In this document: one piece after another, positions 52,289 through 60,992 of the stretch | How the letters are laid out: the number at the start of each line of letters is the position of its first letter | How positions within the stretch are numbered: the first letter of the stretch is position 1 | NCBI GenBank assembly: GCA_964603985.1 | Contig: CAZRXG010000001.1 | Coordinates: forward strand, 124,001 to 188,000 | DNA length: 64,000 nucleotides | Origin: CAZRXG01 sp964603985 | GTDB taxonomy: Bacteria; Chloroflexota; Anaerolineae; Aggregatilineales; UBA3940 | Direction: 5' to 3' | Notes under the pieces: model-generated | Database searches by the model: none | The model's input: only the letters and a program-made list of their open reading frames with translations | What the model was told of the DNA's origin: nothing | Program-made: the position numbers and the translations under genes

Positions 52289-52740
52289 CAGAAAATACCC
52301 GGCTGTATATTATCTCGTACTGCTGCGAGCATTGCGCCTACGCCGCAGCCGACCTCGCGGGCGGGCTGAGGATGCAGTATCCTCCGGAGGTCAGGATCGT
52401 CCTGCTGCCCTGCACGGGCAGGATCGACGTGCTGACGGTGCTGCGCGCCTTTGAGGATGGCGCCGACGGCGTGATGGTGGCCGGTTGACTGCCTGGGGAC
52501 TGCCATTACCTGGAAGGTAATGCTAACGCCAGGCGCCGCGTAGAGCGCGTTAGGGAACTGCTGGCCCAGATTGGCCTGGAGCCAGAGCGGATGCAAATGT
52601 TCAATATGTCGGCTGCGATGGCGGGCGAATTTGTCGCCAGAGCAGAGGAGATGACCCAGCGGATTGCGGCCCTGGGGCCGAGTCCTTTACACGTCACATC
52701 GATCACTTCATCGAAGATAAACACGGAGAGTAAAACATGA
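52285..52740 (+). CDS. MvhD3: Hdr-associated iron-sulfur delta subunit, selenocysteine form
   Basis: 151 residues from the GTG at 52285 if the TGA at 52486-52488 (codon 68) encodes selenocysteine; the frame then runs to the TGA at 52738-52740, which overlaps the metV ATG by 4 nt, a spacing typical of real genes. Before: SYCCEHCAYAAADLAGGLRMQYPPEV, LLPCTGRIDVLTVLRAFEDGADGVMVAG. After: LPGDCHYLEGNANARRRVERVRELLAQIGLEPERMQMFNMSAAMAGEFVARAEEMTQRIAALGPSPLH. All match MvhD1, whose Cys occupies the TGA position. The hairpin and its 22-nt distance are the same as in mvhD2. It would carry electrons between HdrA3 and partners such as MetV/MetF. Confidence 0.87.
52504..52522 (+). promoter_or_regulatory. 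Bacterial SECIS-like hairpin in mvhD3
   Basis: CATTACC (52504-52510) pairs perfectly with GGTAATG (52516-52522) around the loop TGGAA. The loop starts 22 nt after the TGA at 52486-52488 and has G at its second position. Loop and distance match the hairpin in mvhD2. Confidence 0.78.
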
Positions 52741-53420
52741 TTGTTGCCGAACAAAAACCACTCGAGGAGATCAAGAAGCTCGTCGGAGACGCCGAAAAGG
52801 TGCTGGTTGTAGGATGCGGCACCTGTGTGACGGTCTGCTTCGCTGGCGGTTCGCGCGAGGCGGCCATTGTGGCGGCATCGCTGCGCATGGCCTCCAAGCT
52901 CGACGGCGGCGAGAAAGACGTCACCGACGTAACCGTCCAGCGCCAGTGCGAGTGGGAATACCTGGACGAGATCAAGGACGCAGTCGGCGAGGCCGACCTG
53001 GTGCTGTCGCTGGGCTGCGGGATCGGCGTGCAGGCGATAGCCGAGCACTTCCCCGACACCTGGGTCGTGCCCGGCCTGAACACCACCTTCCTGGGTTTGC
53101 CTGAGGAGCAGGGCATCTGGTCCGAACGCTGCGCGGCCTGCGGCGACTGCATCCTGGGGCTGACGGGGGGCATCTGCCCCATCGCGCGTTGTTCCAAGTC
53201 GCTGCTTAACGGGCCGTGTGGTGGATCGGAGAACGGGCACTGTGAGATCGACCCCGACGTCCCCTGTGCCTGGCAGCTGATCTACGACCGGCTGAGCAGT
53301 ATGGATAAGCTCGACGTTCTGCTGGAAATTCAACCCCCGAAAAACTGGAGCACCTCGCGTGATGGTGGGCCGCGCAAGATCGTGCGCGAGGACCTGCGCC
53401 TGGTGTCGGAAGAGGAGTAG
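52737..53420 (+). CDS. metV: MetV: zinc/iron-sulfur partner of methylenetetrahydrofolate reductase
   Basis: Partner subunit of MetF in acetogens, proposed to link MetF to HdrABC-MvhD. 227 residues. N-terminal GCGTCVTVCFAGGSREAAIVAASLRMA; a middle segment QRQCEWEYLDEIKDAVGEADLVLSLGCGIGVQAIAEHFPDTWVVPGLNTTFLG; then CAACGDCILGLTGGICPIARCSKSLLNGPCGG, which supplies the cysteines of the MthfrC-type cluster region (about 138-170). It overlaps mvhD3 and is followed 4 nt later by metF. The order hdrA-mvhD-metV-metF-hdrCB resembles the Moorella metVF-hdrCBA-mvhD cluster in content. Confidence 0.92.
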   Translation: MIVAEQKPLEEIKKLVGDAEKVLVVGCGTCVTVCFAGGSREAAIVAASLRMASKLDGGEKDVTDVTVQRQCEWEYLDEIKDAVGEADLVLSLGCGIGVQAIAEHFPDTWVVPGLNTTFLGLPEEQGIWSERCAACGDCILGLTGGICPIARCSKSLLNGPCGGSENGHCEIDPDVPCAWQLIYDRLSSMDKLDVLLEIQPPKNWSTSRDGGPRKIVREDLRLVSEEE

Positions 53421-53423
53421 GCC

Positions 53424-54440
53424 ATGACCGCTGAAGCTAGCAGCAACGGGCATCTGGTTGGCTCAAACCTGGAGCGTGTGCTTCGGGCCGGGCACTTCGC
53501 CGTCACAGCCGAGCTTGGCCCTCCCCAGAGCGCCGACGGCGACGAGATACGCCACAAGGCCACTTTGCTGCGGGGCAACTGCGACGCGGTGAACATCACC
53601 GATAACCAGACGGCAATCGTCCGCATGTCCAGCATTGCCGCCGGAGCCATCGTCGTGCAGGAGGGGCTGGAGCCAATCGTCCAGATGACCTGTCGCGACC
53701 GCAACCGCCTGGCGATCCAGAGCGACCTGCTGGGCGCGTACGCGCTGGGAATGCGCAACCTGCTGTGTCTCACCGGCGACCACCAGACCTTTGGCAACCA
53801 CCCCACGTCCAGGAACGTGTTTGACATCGACTCGCTGCAACTGTTGCAGATGGTGACCGCCATGCGCGACGACTGCGTCTTCCAGTGCGGTGACGCGTTC
53901 AAAGGGCAGGAGCCACGCTTCTTCATCGGCGCGGCGGCTGCGCCCTTTGCCGACCCGATTGACTTCCGTCCCTACCGCCTGGCAAAGAAGGTCAAGGCCG
54001 GAGCGAACTTCATCCAGACCCAACTCGTCTACGACATCGAGGCGTTTGAGGAATACATGGCAAAGGTACGCGAGATGGGGCTGCACGAGCAACTTTACAT
54101 CCTGGCCGGGGTTGGGCCGCTGAAAAGTCCGGGCATGGCCCGCTATATGAAGAACAGCGTCCCCGGCATCCTCGTCAAAGACGAGTACATCGAGCGGATG
54201 AAGGCTGCCGGTGAACCCTGGGCGGGGAAATCCAAGGACGAGATGACCCCGGAGGATAAAAAAGCTCGATCCGAGGCCTGGAAGCAGGAGGGCATCAACA
54301 TCTGCGTCGAACTGATCCAGCGGCTGCGTGAAGTAGAAGGTGTGGCCGGTGTGCATATCATGGCGATTGAGTGGGAAGAGGCCGTCGAACCGATTGCCTC
54401 CGGTGCCGGTCTGCTGCCACGCCCCGAAGTATCCCTCTAG
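53424..54440 (+). CDS. metF: Methylenetetrahydrofolate reductase
   Basis: Reduces 5,10-methylene-H4F to 5-methyl-H4F with FAD. 338 residues, a TIM barrel. Start region RVLRAGHFAVTAELGPPQSADGDEI matches MetF (Glu near the FAD/folate site). LEPIVQMTCRDRNRLAIQSDLLGAYALGMRNLLCLTGDHQ follows, with the DRNR and TGDHQ segments, then FFIGAAAAPFADP, KVKAGANFIQTQLVYDIEAFEEYM (Gln of the barrel) and LYILAGVGPLKSPGMARYM. No NAD(P)H-binding domain is attached, consistent with electrons arriving through the MetV/Hdr partners. Sits between metV and hdrCB. Confidence 0.95.
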   Translation: MTAEASSNGHLVGSNLERVLRAGHFAVTAELGPPQSADGDEIRHKATLLRGNCDAVNITDNQTAIVRMSSIAAGAIVVQEGLEPIVQMTCRDRNRLAIQSDLLGAYALGMRNLLCLTGDHQTFGNHPTSRNVFDIDSLQLLQMVTAMRDDCVFQCGDAFKGQEPRFFIGAAAAPFADPIDFRPYRLAKKVKAGANFIQTQLVYDIEAFEEYMAKVREMGLHEQLYILAGVGPLKSPGMARYMKNSVPGILVKDEYIERMKAAGEPWAGKSKDEMTPEDKKARSEAWKQEGINICVELIQRLREVEGVAGVHIMAIEWEEAVEPIASGAGLLPRPEVSL

Positions 54441-54455
54441 TCCTGGAGATGGCTC

Positions 54456-55880
54456 ATGGAAGAAAAACAACAACCAACCACCGAACCAATGACCATCGAC
54501 TCTGAGCTGGCGCAGCGCGTCATGGACGAGCTGGGGCAGAACGTCTATCTGTGCTACCAGTGCGTCAAGTGCACCAGCGGCTGCCCGGTATCGGAGTTCT
54601 TCGATTGGCAGCCCAACCAGATCATGCGTGCCGTGCAGTTGGGCCAGGAGGACATCGCCCTGCGCTCCAAGACGCCGTGGCTGTGCGCCTCATGCCAGAC
54701 GTGTACGACGCGCTGCCCGCAGGGGTTGGACATCGCGGCGATCATGGAGTTCCTGACCCGCGAGGCGCTTAAACGGGACATCAAACCCCAGGTGCCCGAA
54801 ACAGACTACTTCAACAAGGCCTCCATGCGCGAGGTGAAACTGTGGGGGCGGGCCTATGAGCTGGGCCTGATGATGGAGATGAAGCTCCGCACGCTCGACA
54901 TCATGGGTGACATGGACCTGGGTGTCAGGATGCTTCTGAAGAACAAGCTGGCTCTTCTGCCCAGCCCGACGCGCCCGCCGGACAAGGTAAAGCCTATGCC
55001 CGGCGCAGCGCGTGCCATCGCCTACTATCCGGGCTGCTCGCTGCACTCCACGGCACCGGAGTTTGACATCTCAACGCGGGCCGTGTGCGAGGCGCTCGAC
55101 ATGACCCTGATCGAGCCGAAGGGCTGGGTGTGTTGCGGCAGTTCGGCTGCCCATCGCGCCGACCCGGCTGAAGCGCTACGCTTGCCGATGGTAAACCTGT
55201 CCATCATCGAGCAGAGCGGATTCAACGAAGTGACGATGCCGTGCGCGATGTGCTTCAGCCGCCATAAGTTTGCCCAGCACGAGATCAGGCACGACGAGCA
55301 GCACAAGGCTGAGGTAGAGGAAGCATTGGACTACAATTACCAGGACACGGTGCACGTCAGCACGCTGATCGAGGCAATCCACGATCACGTTGGAACAGAG
55401 GCCGTCAGCGAGAAAATCGAGAAGCCGCTCGACGGGCTGCGTGTGGCCTGTTACTATGGCTGCCTGCTGACGCGCCCGCCCGAAGTCACCGGGGTGGAAC
55501 ATCCCGAAAACCCGACCGACATGGACGAGCTGATGGTGGCACTGGGGGCAGAGGTCGTCGATTGGTCCTACAAGACCAACTGCTGTGGGGCGGGTCTGTC
55601 GCTGACGCGCCCTGAGATCGTGCTTGAACTGAGCAGCGCCATCATCGAGCATGCCCGCGAAGCCGGTGCCGAAGTGATCGCAGTGGCCTGCCCGATGTGC
55701 CACGCCAACCTGGATGCCCGCCAGTTCCAGATGGGCCTGGAAGCGCCCGTGCCGGTGCTGTACTTTACACAGTTGATGGCGCTGGCCCTGGGGCTGCCGG
55801 AGAAGGCTGCCGCACTGAGCAGGAATTTGGTCGACCCGCGCCCAATCCTGAAGAGCAAGGGCTTTCTCGGCCAGCGCTGA
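54456..55880 (+). CDS. HdrCB fusion: heterodisulfide-reductase-like subunits C and B in one chain
   Basis: 474 residues. HdrC part (about 1-150): ferredoxin motifs CYQCVKCTSGCPV (33-45) and CASCQTCTTRCPQG (about 72-85). HdrB part (about 180-440) has two CCG domains: YYPGCSLHSTAPEFD, WVCCGSSAA and MPCAMCFSRHKFA, then CYYGCLLTRP, TNCCGAGLSLTRP and VACPMCHANLDARQ. These carry the noncubane [4Fe-4S] clusters that in methanogen HdrB cleave CoM-S-S-CoB; here the electron acceptor is more likely MetF/MetV than a heterodisulfide. HdrC-HdrB order in one chain is like the fused HdrD in organisation but C-first. Last gene of the hdrA3-mvhD3-metVF unit. Confidence 0.9.
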   Translation: MEEKQQPTTEPMTIDSELAQRVMDELGQNVYLCYQCVKCTSGCPVSEFFDWQPNQIMRAVQLGQEDIALRSKTPWLCASCQTCTTRCPQGLDIAAIMEFLTREALKRDIKPQVPETDYFNKASMREVKLWGRAYELGLMMEMKLRTLDIMGDMDLGVRMLLKNKLALLPSPTRPPDKVKPMPGAARAIAYYPGCSLHSTAPEFDISTRAVCEALDMTLIEPKGWVCCGSSAAHRADPAEALRLPMVNLSIIEQSGFNEVTMPCAMCFSRHKFAQHEIRHDEQHKAEVEEALDYNYQDTVHVSTLIEAIHDHVGTEAVSEKIEKPLDGLRVACYYGCLLTRPPEVTGVEHPENPTDMDELMVALGAEVVDWSYKTNCCGAGLSLTRPEIVLELSSAIIEHAREAGAEVIAVACPMCHANLDARQFQMGLEAPVPVLYFTQLMALALGLPEKAAALSRNLVDPRPILKSKGFLGQR

Positions 55881-55983
55881 GGCGGCTGGCCGACCAGTAA
55901 CGCAAGCAACCAGCCGGAGGAGACACAGAAGCTAAACTCTCTGTAAAGATTCTCCCGCCACAGGTGTGCTGCAGGGGGTGACC

Positions 55984-56520
55984 GTGGTCCTTGTAGATAT
56001 GCTGGACGAAGTTCTGGAAGCGGCGTGGCGGACAATTTGCAGCACGTATAACATAACCGCCGGGTCTCCGACCGTACAGGTTCTGTTCGAGGGGGCCGAC
56101 TTAGATGCGTCGACCCAGGCGGCGGAGACGGTCATCGTCAACATGCTGTCGGAGGCCATAGAGAAGATCGACCGCTTTTCCCCCTGGTACAAGATGCCGG
56201 CCAGGGCATTTGGCCTGATCGCGGTGCGCGACAGCACTACCAATTGTCTGCGTTGGGTTCTCGCACCTGAAGCTGTGCAGCGCTGGCAGCAGTTGTTGGG
56301 AGATCTTACAGTTGCCATTCAGAGAAACAGCGGGCTACTCCAGGCCACCAAGCTGGTCGACGAACTGGTGAGGAAGGCCCCCGCTGACGACCCGTGCGTG
56401 ATGGCCTGTTGCGGCTGTGTCCCCAGACGGACTATCCTGGTCAAACAGTCGGTTCTGCTCGGCACCGAGGTCGTGTGCGGCGCGTGCAAACAGCCCTTCC
56501 GCCCGGTAGAGTGCGAGTAG
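55984..56520 (+). CDS. Protein of unknown function with C-terminal cysteine pairs
   Basis: 178 residues from the GTG at 55984, chosen because AGGGGGTGA lies just upstream; other in-frame GTG codons (55966, 55978) are possible. The N-terminal two-thirds are alpha/beta with no motif I know. Near the C-terminus MACCGCVPRRT and VVCGACKQPFRP give a zinc-ribbon-like CC-x-C plus CxxC. It follows hdrCB by about 100 nt and could belong to the same unit or be separate. The zinc site suggests a regulatory or scaffold role (inference). Confidence 0.5.
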   Translation: MVLVDMLDEVLEAAWRTICSTYNITAGSPTVQVLFEGADLDASTQAAETVIVNMLSEAIEKIDRFSPWYKMPARAFGLIAVRDSTTNCLRWVLAPEAVQRWQQLLGDLTVAIQRNSGLLQATKLVDELVRKAPADDPCVMACCGCVPRRTILVKQSVLLGTEVVCGACKQPFRPVECE

Positions 56521-56590
56521 GCACGCCTGCTTAAACGGGAAACGACCCGGCGCGCACTCGGTTCTGCGCCGACTACGGACGGTTATAGCG

Positions 56591-57013
56591 CTACGGTTTG
56601 CAGCGTTCGTGCTCCCTGATGAACGCCATCAGGATGTCGGACGAGGTAACGATCCCCACCAGTGTTTCGCTGCGCATCACGGGTAAGCAACCGATCCGGT
56701 TAGCCAGCATGAGCCGGGCGGCTTCGGTGGCAGGGGTGCTCGGTTCGGCGGTAATTGGCGCGGGGGTCATCGTATTACGCACCAGGATCTCATAAACCCG
56801 CTCCTCGTCACGCCAGTGGTCGCGCATTGTGTATGGCAGATTGAGCGCCGCGTGGCAGTCGTGATCGGTGAGGATGCCGGTTAGATGTCCGTCGTCGCTC
56901 AGCACCGGCAGATGGTGGCAGCCAACGTGTTCCATCTTCTCAAGCGCATCCGCTAACGTCCTGTCCTGTTGAATCGTGACTGGCTTCTCAGTCATGATGT
57001 CAGACACGTTCAT
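56591..57013 (-). CDS. CBS-domain protein (two CBS motifs)
   Basis: 140 residues forming one Bateman module. CBS1 (about 1-60): MNVSDIMTEKPVTIQQDRTLADALEKMEHVGCHHLPVLSDDGHLTGILTDHDC. CBS2 (about 78-135): VRNTMTPAPITAEPSTPATEAARLMLANRIGCLPVMRSETLVGIVTSSDIL. Such proteins bind AMP/ATP or related adenylates and regulate partners, or stay free-standing sensors. The start has CGGAGA about 7 nt upstream. It converges with the gene at 55984 and has no cotranscribed neighbour, so its target is unknown. Confidence 0.9.
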   Translation of the reverse strand: MNVSDIMTEKPVTIQQDRTLADALEKMEHVGCHHLPVLSDDGHLTGILTDHDCHAALNLPYTMRDHWRDEERVYEILVRNTMTPAPITAEPSTPATEAARLMLANRIGCLPVMRSETLVGIVTSSDILMAFIREHERCKP

Positions 57014-57413
57014 AACGAATCTCCGGAATAATCCCTGCCCGCAATGGATGTTCCACGCCCAGGGACGTGCCTTAACGCTTGAGAAACTACTGTTTACAAC
57101 TGCCGTCCAGCGCCGGTGCTACTTCGCCTGCCCTCCTGTTGGCCCAACTAAACTCTCTCCCCGGTGCCCACGGCGAGAACCCATTGAGAAACCGCCTATG
57201 AAGGGTGCTGCAAGATCATTGCTCCGGTATTAGGAGATGTGCCTCACCGGCGAAAGGAGCCAGAGGTCAAGAGCCGCTATTCAAAAGAGCGTCTGGATAC
57301 TGAATGGGGTTCGCCGCCCAAGCGTGATGCTTACCCGTTCCTATCAGGATACGATCTTACGGGAGAACAATGGTACTGAGAAGAGGGTGATAGATGTCAC
57401 ATTTAACCGGCTG
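57014..57413. other. Intergenic region, no gene recognised
   Basis: 400 nt between the CBS gene (5' end) and the 3' end of the NarX-like kinase gene, both minus. It should contain the CBS promoter, but I see no convincing -35/-10 pair. Short open frames here lack family resemblance and ribosome-binding sites. Confidence 0.4.
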
Positions 57414-58571
57414 TCAGGATGCCCCCACCGGTATGCTAATGGTGAGGCGCGTTCCCTGGTGGGGGGCCGACTCGATCCGCACCTGGCCATCGTGGATCTG
57501 CGCACGCTGCTGGATGTTGCGCAGCCCCAAACCGGTGTGATCAGACAGATTGTTCAGGTCAAAGCCCTGCCCGTCGTCTGTAATGACGATCTGGAAAACA
57601 TTGCCGTTTTGCCGGGCTGCGACGGTGATCTGGTGAGCGTTCGCATGGCGGATCGCATTGCTGATGGCTTCGTTGGCGATCTGGCAGATCGCCTCAAAGG
57701 TTGCCGGCACGAAAGGGGGTTCCTGATCCGGTGCCTCGATGCTGACGGTCAGCGTTTCGGGGATGTGCAGGCGGGCCACCAGATCGGCCAGCGACTCGTA
57801 GATTGACTCGCGTCGGTGGTTTCTCCGTTGCAAGTTGTGAATATAGCCGCGAATGTCCTCGATCACTCCGTTAAGCTCGTCGATGAGTAGCTGGGGTTCG
57901 TCCGGCTGGACATGTCCCGACATACGAAGAAGTTCCAGGTGCATGCCGATGGCGTAGAGCGACTGTATCACGCCGTCGTGCAGCTCCATGCCGATCCGCT
58001 CGCGTTCCTCCAGCAGGGCTACCCGGCTCTGCTGCTCGCTTAACTGGGCACCGGCAATCGCCAGCGCAGCATAACCGGCCATGGCTTCAATGAGCCATTG
58101 ATCCTGCTCGCTGAAAGGCTCGCCGTCTTCGCGGTCACACAGGTAAAGCAGGCCAAAGAGCTGCTGACCAACCTGGATCGGAACACCCAGCAGGCTGGTC
58201 ATGGGGGGATGTCCCGCGCAAAAGCCAACAGAACGGGGGTGATCGGCCATCCGTGCCAGGCGAAGCGTTTTTCTCTTCTCCTGGATCACCCTCAAGAGTC
58301 CCTCCCCCCTTGGCAGGTGCGCTACTTCCTCAATCTCTTGCTGAGTCATTCCGGAAACTTTGAAGTACTTCAACCCGCCGCGCTCGTCAGGAACGCTCAG
58401 CGCCGCATAACGTGCGTTGACAAGCTCCCTTGAAGCGTGGGCGATCCGCTCCAATACCTGCTCCAGCGTCCTGGCTTCGGCGGCGTGCATCACCGTCGAG
58501 GCTATGCTGTTGAGAGTGTTCAGGACGTCGCGCACGCTCCCTGAGGAATGGTGCTTGTTGTTGTTTGCCAT
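57414..58571 (-). CDS. NarX/DegS-type sensor histidine kinase with GAF domain
   Basis: 385 residues from the ATG at 58571 (a GTG at 58583 is possible). A GAF domain (about 25-170) contains LVNARYAALSVPDERGGLKYFKVSG and LGVPIQVGQQLFGLLYLCDREDGEPFSEQD. HisKA_3 follows with EERERIGMELHDGVIQSLYAIGMHLELL (His about 198), then HATPase with EAISNAIRHANAHQI, ITDDGQGFDL and GLGLRNIQQRAQIHDGQVRIES. No membrane segment, so a cytosolic sensor; the GAF ligand is unknown and no cysteine cluster is obvious. It is divergent from the NarL-type regulator at 58827 and almost certainly pairs with it. Confidence 0.9.
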   Translation of the reverse strand: MANNNKHHSSGSVRDVLNTLNSIASTVMHAAEARTLEQVLERIAHASRELVNARYAALSVPDERGGLKYFKVSGMTQQEIEEVAHLPRGEGLLRVIQEKRKTLRLARMADHPRSVGFCAGHPPMTSLLGVPIQVGQQLFGLLYLCDREDGEPFSEQDQWLIEAMAGYAALAIAGAQLSEQQSRVALLEERERIGMELHDGVIQSLYAIGMHLELLRMSGHVQPDEPQLLIDELNGVIEDIRGYIHNLQRRNHRRESIYESLADLVARLHIPETLTVSIEAPDQEPPFVPATFEAICQIANEAISNAIRHANAHQITVAARQNGNVFQIVITDDGQGFDLNNLSDHTGLGLRNIQQRAQIHDGQVRIESAPHQGTRLTISIPVGAS

Positions 58572-58714
58572 ATTGTATATCACATTTACGAAGAGAATAT
58601 GTTAAAATCGACACTATATGTCTATACTATAAATGTACCACATTCTTTGGCTTAAGTGCAGGGCTGAACGGCCCCGACCACATTGAAGCCCCAGGAATCA
58701 CCGGGAACAAACCT

Positions 58715-58728
58715 CCGACTCAAGTCGG
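58715..58728. repeat. Inverted repeat, candidate regulator site (copy 1)
   Basis: CCGACT (58715-58720) and AGTCGG (58723-58728) around a 2-nt spacer. It shares ACTCAAG with the palindrome at 58794. Both lie between the divergent kinase and regulator genes. Confidence 0.4.
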
Positions 58729-58793
58729 AACCGCCAGCCTCAGAGGTTGCCTGTGACCGGGACGGTGCCGCCGGGGCACAGTGCTGGGTCAGT

Positions 58794-58807
58794 CTTGAGT
58801 ACTCAAG
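58794..58807. repeat. Perfect 14-bp palindrome, candidate regulator site (copy 2)
   Basis: CTTGAGTACTCAAG is its own reverse complement and ends 19 nt before the response-regulator ATG. Position and symmetry suit a binding site for an autoregulating dimer, or a short RNA hairpin near the start. Confidence 0.45.
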
Positions 58808-58826
58808 CAGAAAAGCCGGACAGGTT

Positions 58827-59513
58827 ATGTCCAAGACAGTACGAATTCTTATCGCAGACGATCACGCAGTAGTCAGGGCGGGGCTGCGTGCCTTGCTCGA
58901 ACGCCGCGAGGACTTCACCATCGTCGCTGAGGCATCCACCGGTGAAGAAGCAGTCACCAAAGCCCAGGAGCACAAGCCAGAGGTGGCTGTGCTCGACATC
59001 CGTATGCCGGGGCTGTCCGGCATCGAAGCCTGCCGCCGCATCGTGGAAACGGTGGAAGGCTGCAAGGTGATCATGCTCACCGCATATGCCGAGGACGAGT
59101 TGCTGTTTGCTGCCATCCAGGCAGGTGCGGCGGGCTACGTGCTGAAGCGGATCGGGGATGAGGAGTTGGTGCAGGCCATTGATCGAGTCAGCCGGGGCGA
59201 GGGAATGCTCGATCCCTCTATGACGGTCAGCGTCTTCTCCGAAATGCGCAAAGCCAGAGAAGCACAGCACGCCGCGGCCTTCGCCGACCTGACCCCTCAG
59301 GAGTTAGCCGTGCTGGCGCTGGTAGCAGAGGGGCTGACCAACCGCCAGATCGCCGTCAAGCTTTACCTGGGTGAGGGCACCGTCCGCAACTACGTCAGCA
59401 GTGTGCTCGCCAAAATCGGCGCATCCAACCGCGCCGAGGCGGCGGCCTATGCTGTCAAGCATAACATCAACGAGTTTGTGCCGCCGCCCCCTGACGACAG
59501 CAGAGAAAAATGA
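58827..59513 (+). CDS. NarL/FixJ-family response regulator
   Basis: 228 residues from the ATG at 58827. Receiver domain (about 1-122): ILIADDHAVVRAGL, VAVLDIRMPGLSG with the phosphorylated Asp near residue 55, VIMLTAYAED, and GYVLKRIGDEE. LuxR-type helix-turn-helix (about 155-215): DLTPQELAVLALVAEGLTNRQIAVKLYLGEGTVRNYVSSVLAKIG. A DNA-binding transcription factor, paired with the divergent GAF kinase. Targets unknown; the two dyads upstream may be its own operators. A strong shared terminator follows. Confidence 0.93.
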   Translation: MSKTVRILIADDHAVVRAGLRALLERREDFTIVAEASTGEEAVTKAQEHKPEVAVLDIRMPGLSGIEACRRIVETVEGCKVIMLTAYAEDELLFAAIQAGAAGYVLKRIGDEELVQAIDRVSRGEGMLDPSMTVSVFSEMRKAREAQHAAAFADLTPQELAVLALVAEGLTNRQIAVKLYLGEGTVRNYVSSVLAKIGASNRAEAAAYAVKHNINEFVPPPPDDSREK

Positions 59514-59553
59514 GCCGGGCCGGCAGGTCCGGCTGAAGATACGCCAGACAAAA

Positions 59554-59597
59554 CAACTCCGTGACGGGTGATGCGCATTCCGTCACGGAGTTGCGCT
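59554..59597. terminator. Bidirectional intrinsic terminator
   Basis: A perfect 14-bp stem (59554-59567 with 59580-59593) has a 12-nt loop. T-tracts occur on both sides (CGCTTTT on plus, GTTTTGT on minus), serving the convergent regulator gene and the korDABC operon. Confidence 0.85.
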
Positions 59598-59617
59598 TTT
59601 GCAGTTGGTTGGTAGTC

Positions 59618-60169
59618 TCAGGCGGTCACCAGACTGAGGGCAACCTCGGCGCCTTTGTCCAGCGCCTGGTAGTTGATGTCCAGCATATTCCGCCGATGCT
59701 CAGGTATGTGTCCGTCGAGTGCGTGCTTGATGGCATCGATAGAGAGGATGGGGTGGACGGTGAGCATGGCCCCAAGCATGACGACGTTGGCCAGGCGAAG
59801 GTTGCCCAGTTCGTCCGCCAGGCCGGCGGCCGGAACGGCAAGCTCGGTGATGTCGGTGCGCCCGCTTGCCTGTGAGATCAGGGAAGCGTTGCGGACCAGC
59901 ACCCCGCCCGGCGCAACAAGCGATTCGTACTTCTCAAAAGAGGGGTTGTTGAAGACGAGCGCCACTTTCGGGCGGCTGACGATGGGTGAGCCGATAGGCT
60001 TATCGCTGAGTACCACGTAGCAGTGAGCCGTCCCGCCGCGCATTTCGGGGCCATAAGAGGGAATCCAGGTGACCTCCATGCCCTCGTCCATCCCGGCGTA
60101 TGCCAGCAGTTGACCGGCGAACATCACACCCTGGCCGCCAAAACCGGCGAACAAGAATTCTTCTTGCAT
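59618..60169 (-). CDS. korC: 2-oxoacid:ferredoxin oxidoreductase, gamma subunit
   Basis: 183 residues. N-terminal FLFAGFGGQGVMFAGQLLAYAGMDEGMEVTWIPSYGPEMRGGTAHCYVVLSD is the gamma-subunit signature (GGQG loop and SYGPEMRGG). Gamma subunits help bind coenzyme A. Last gene of the korDABC operon; 2-oxoglutarate is the likely substrate from the four-gene layout, but branched-chain or pyruvate enzymes look similar. The beta-subunit gene ends 13 nt upstream. Confidence 0.9.
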   Translation of the reverse strand: MQEEFLFAGFGGQGVMFAGQLLAYAGMDEGMEVTWIPSYGPEMRGGTAHCYVVLSDKPIGSPIVSRPKVALVFNNPSFEKYESLVAPGGVLVRNASLISQASGRTDITELAVPAAGLADELGNLRLANVVMLGAMLTVHPILSIDAIKHALDGHIPEHRRNMLDINYQALDKGAEVALSLVTA

Positions 60170-60182
60170 CGTTTCTATCCTG

Positions 60183-60971
<789 letters not shown>

Positions 60972-60992
60972 GTCTGATCTCCTGCCTGCGGC

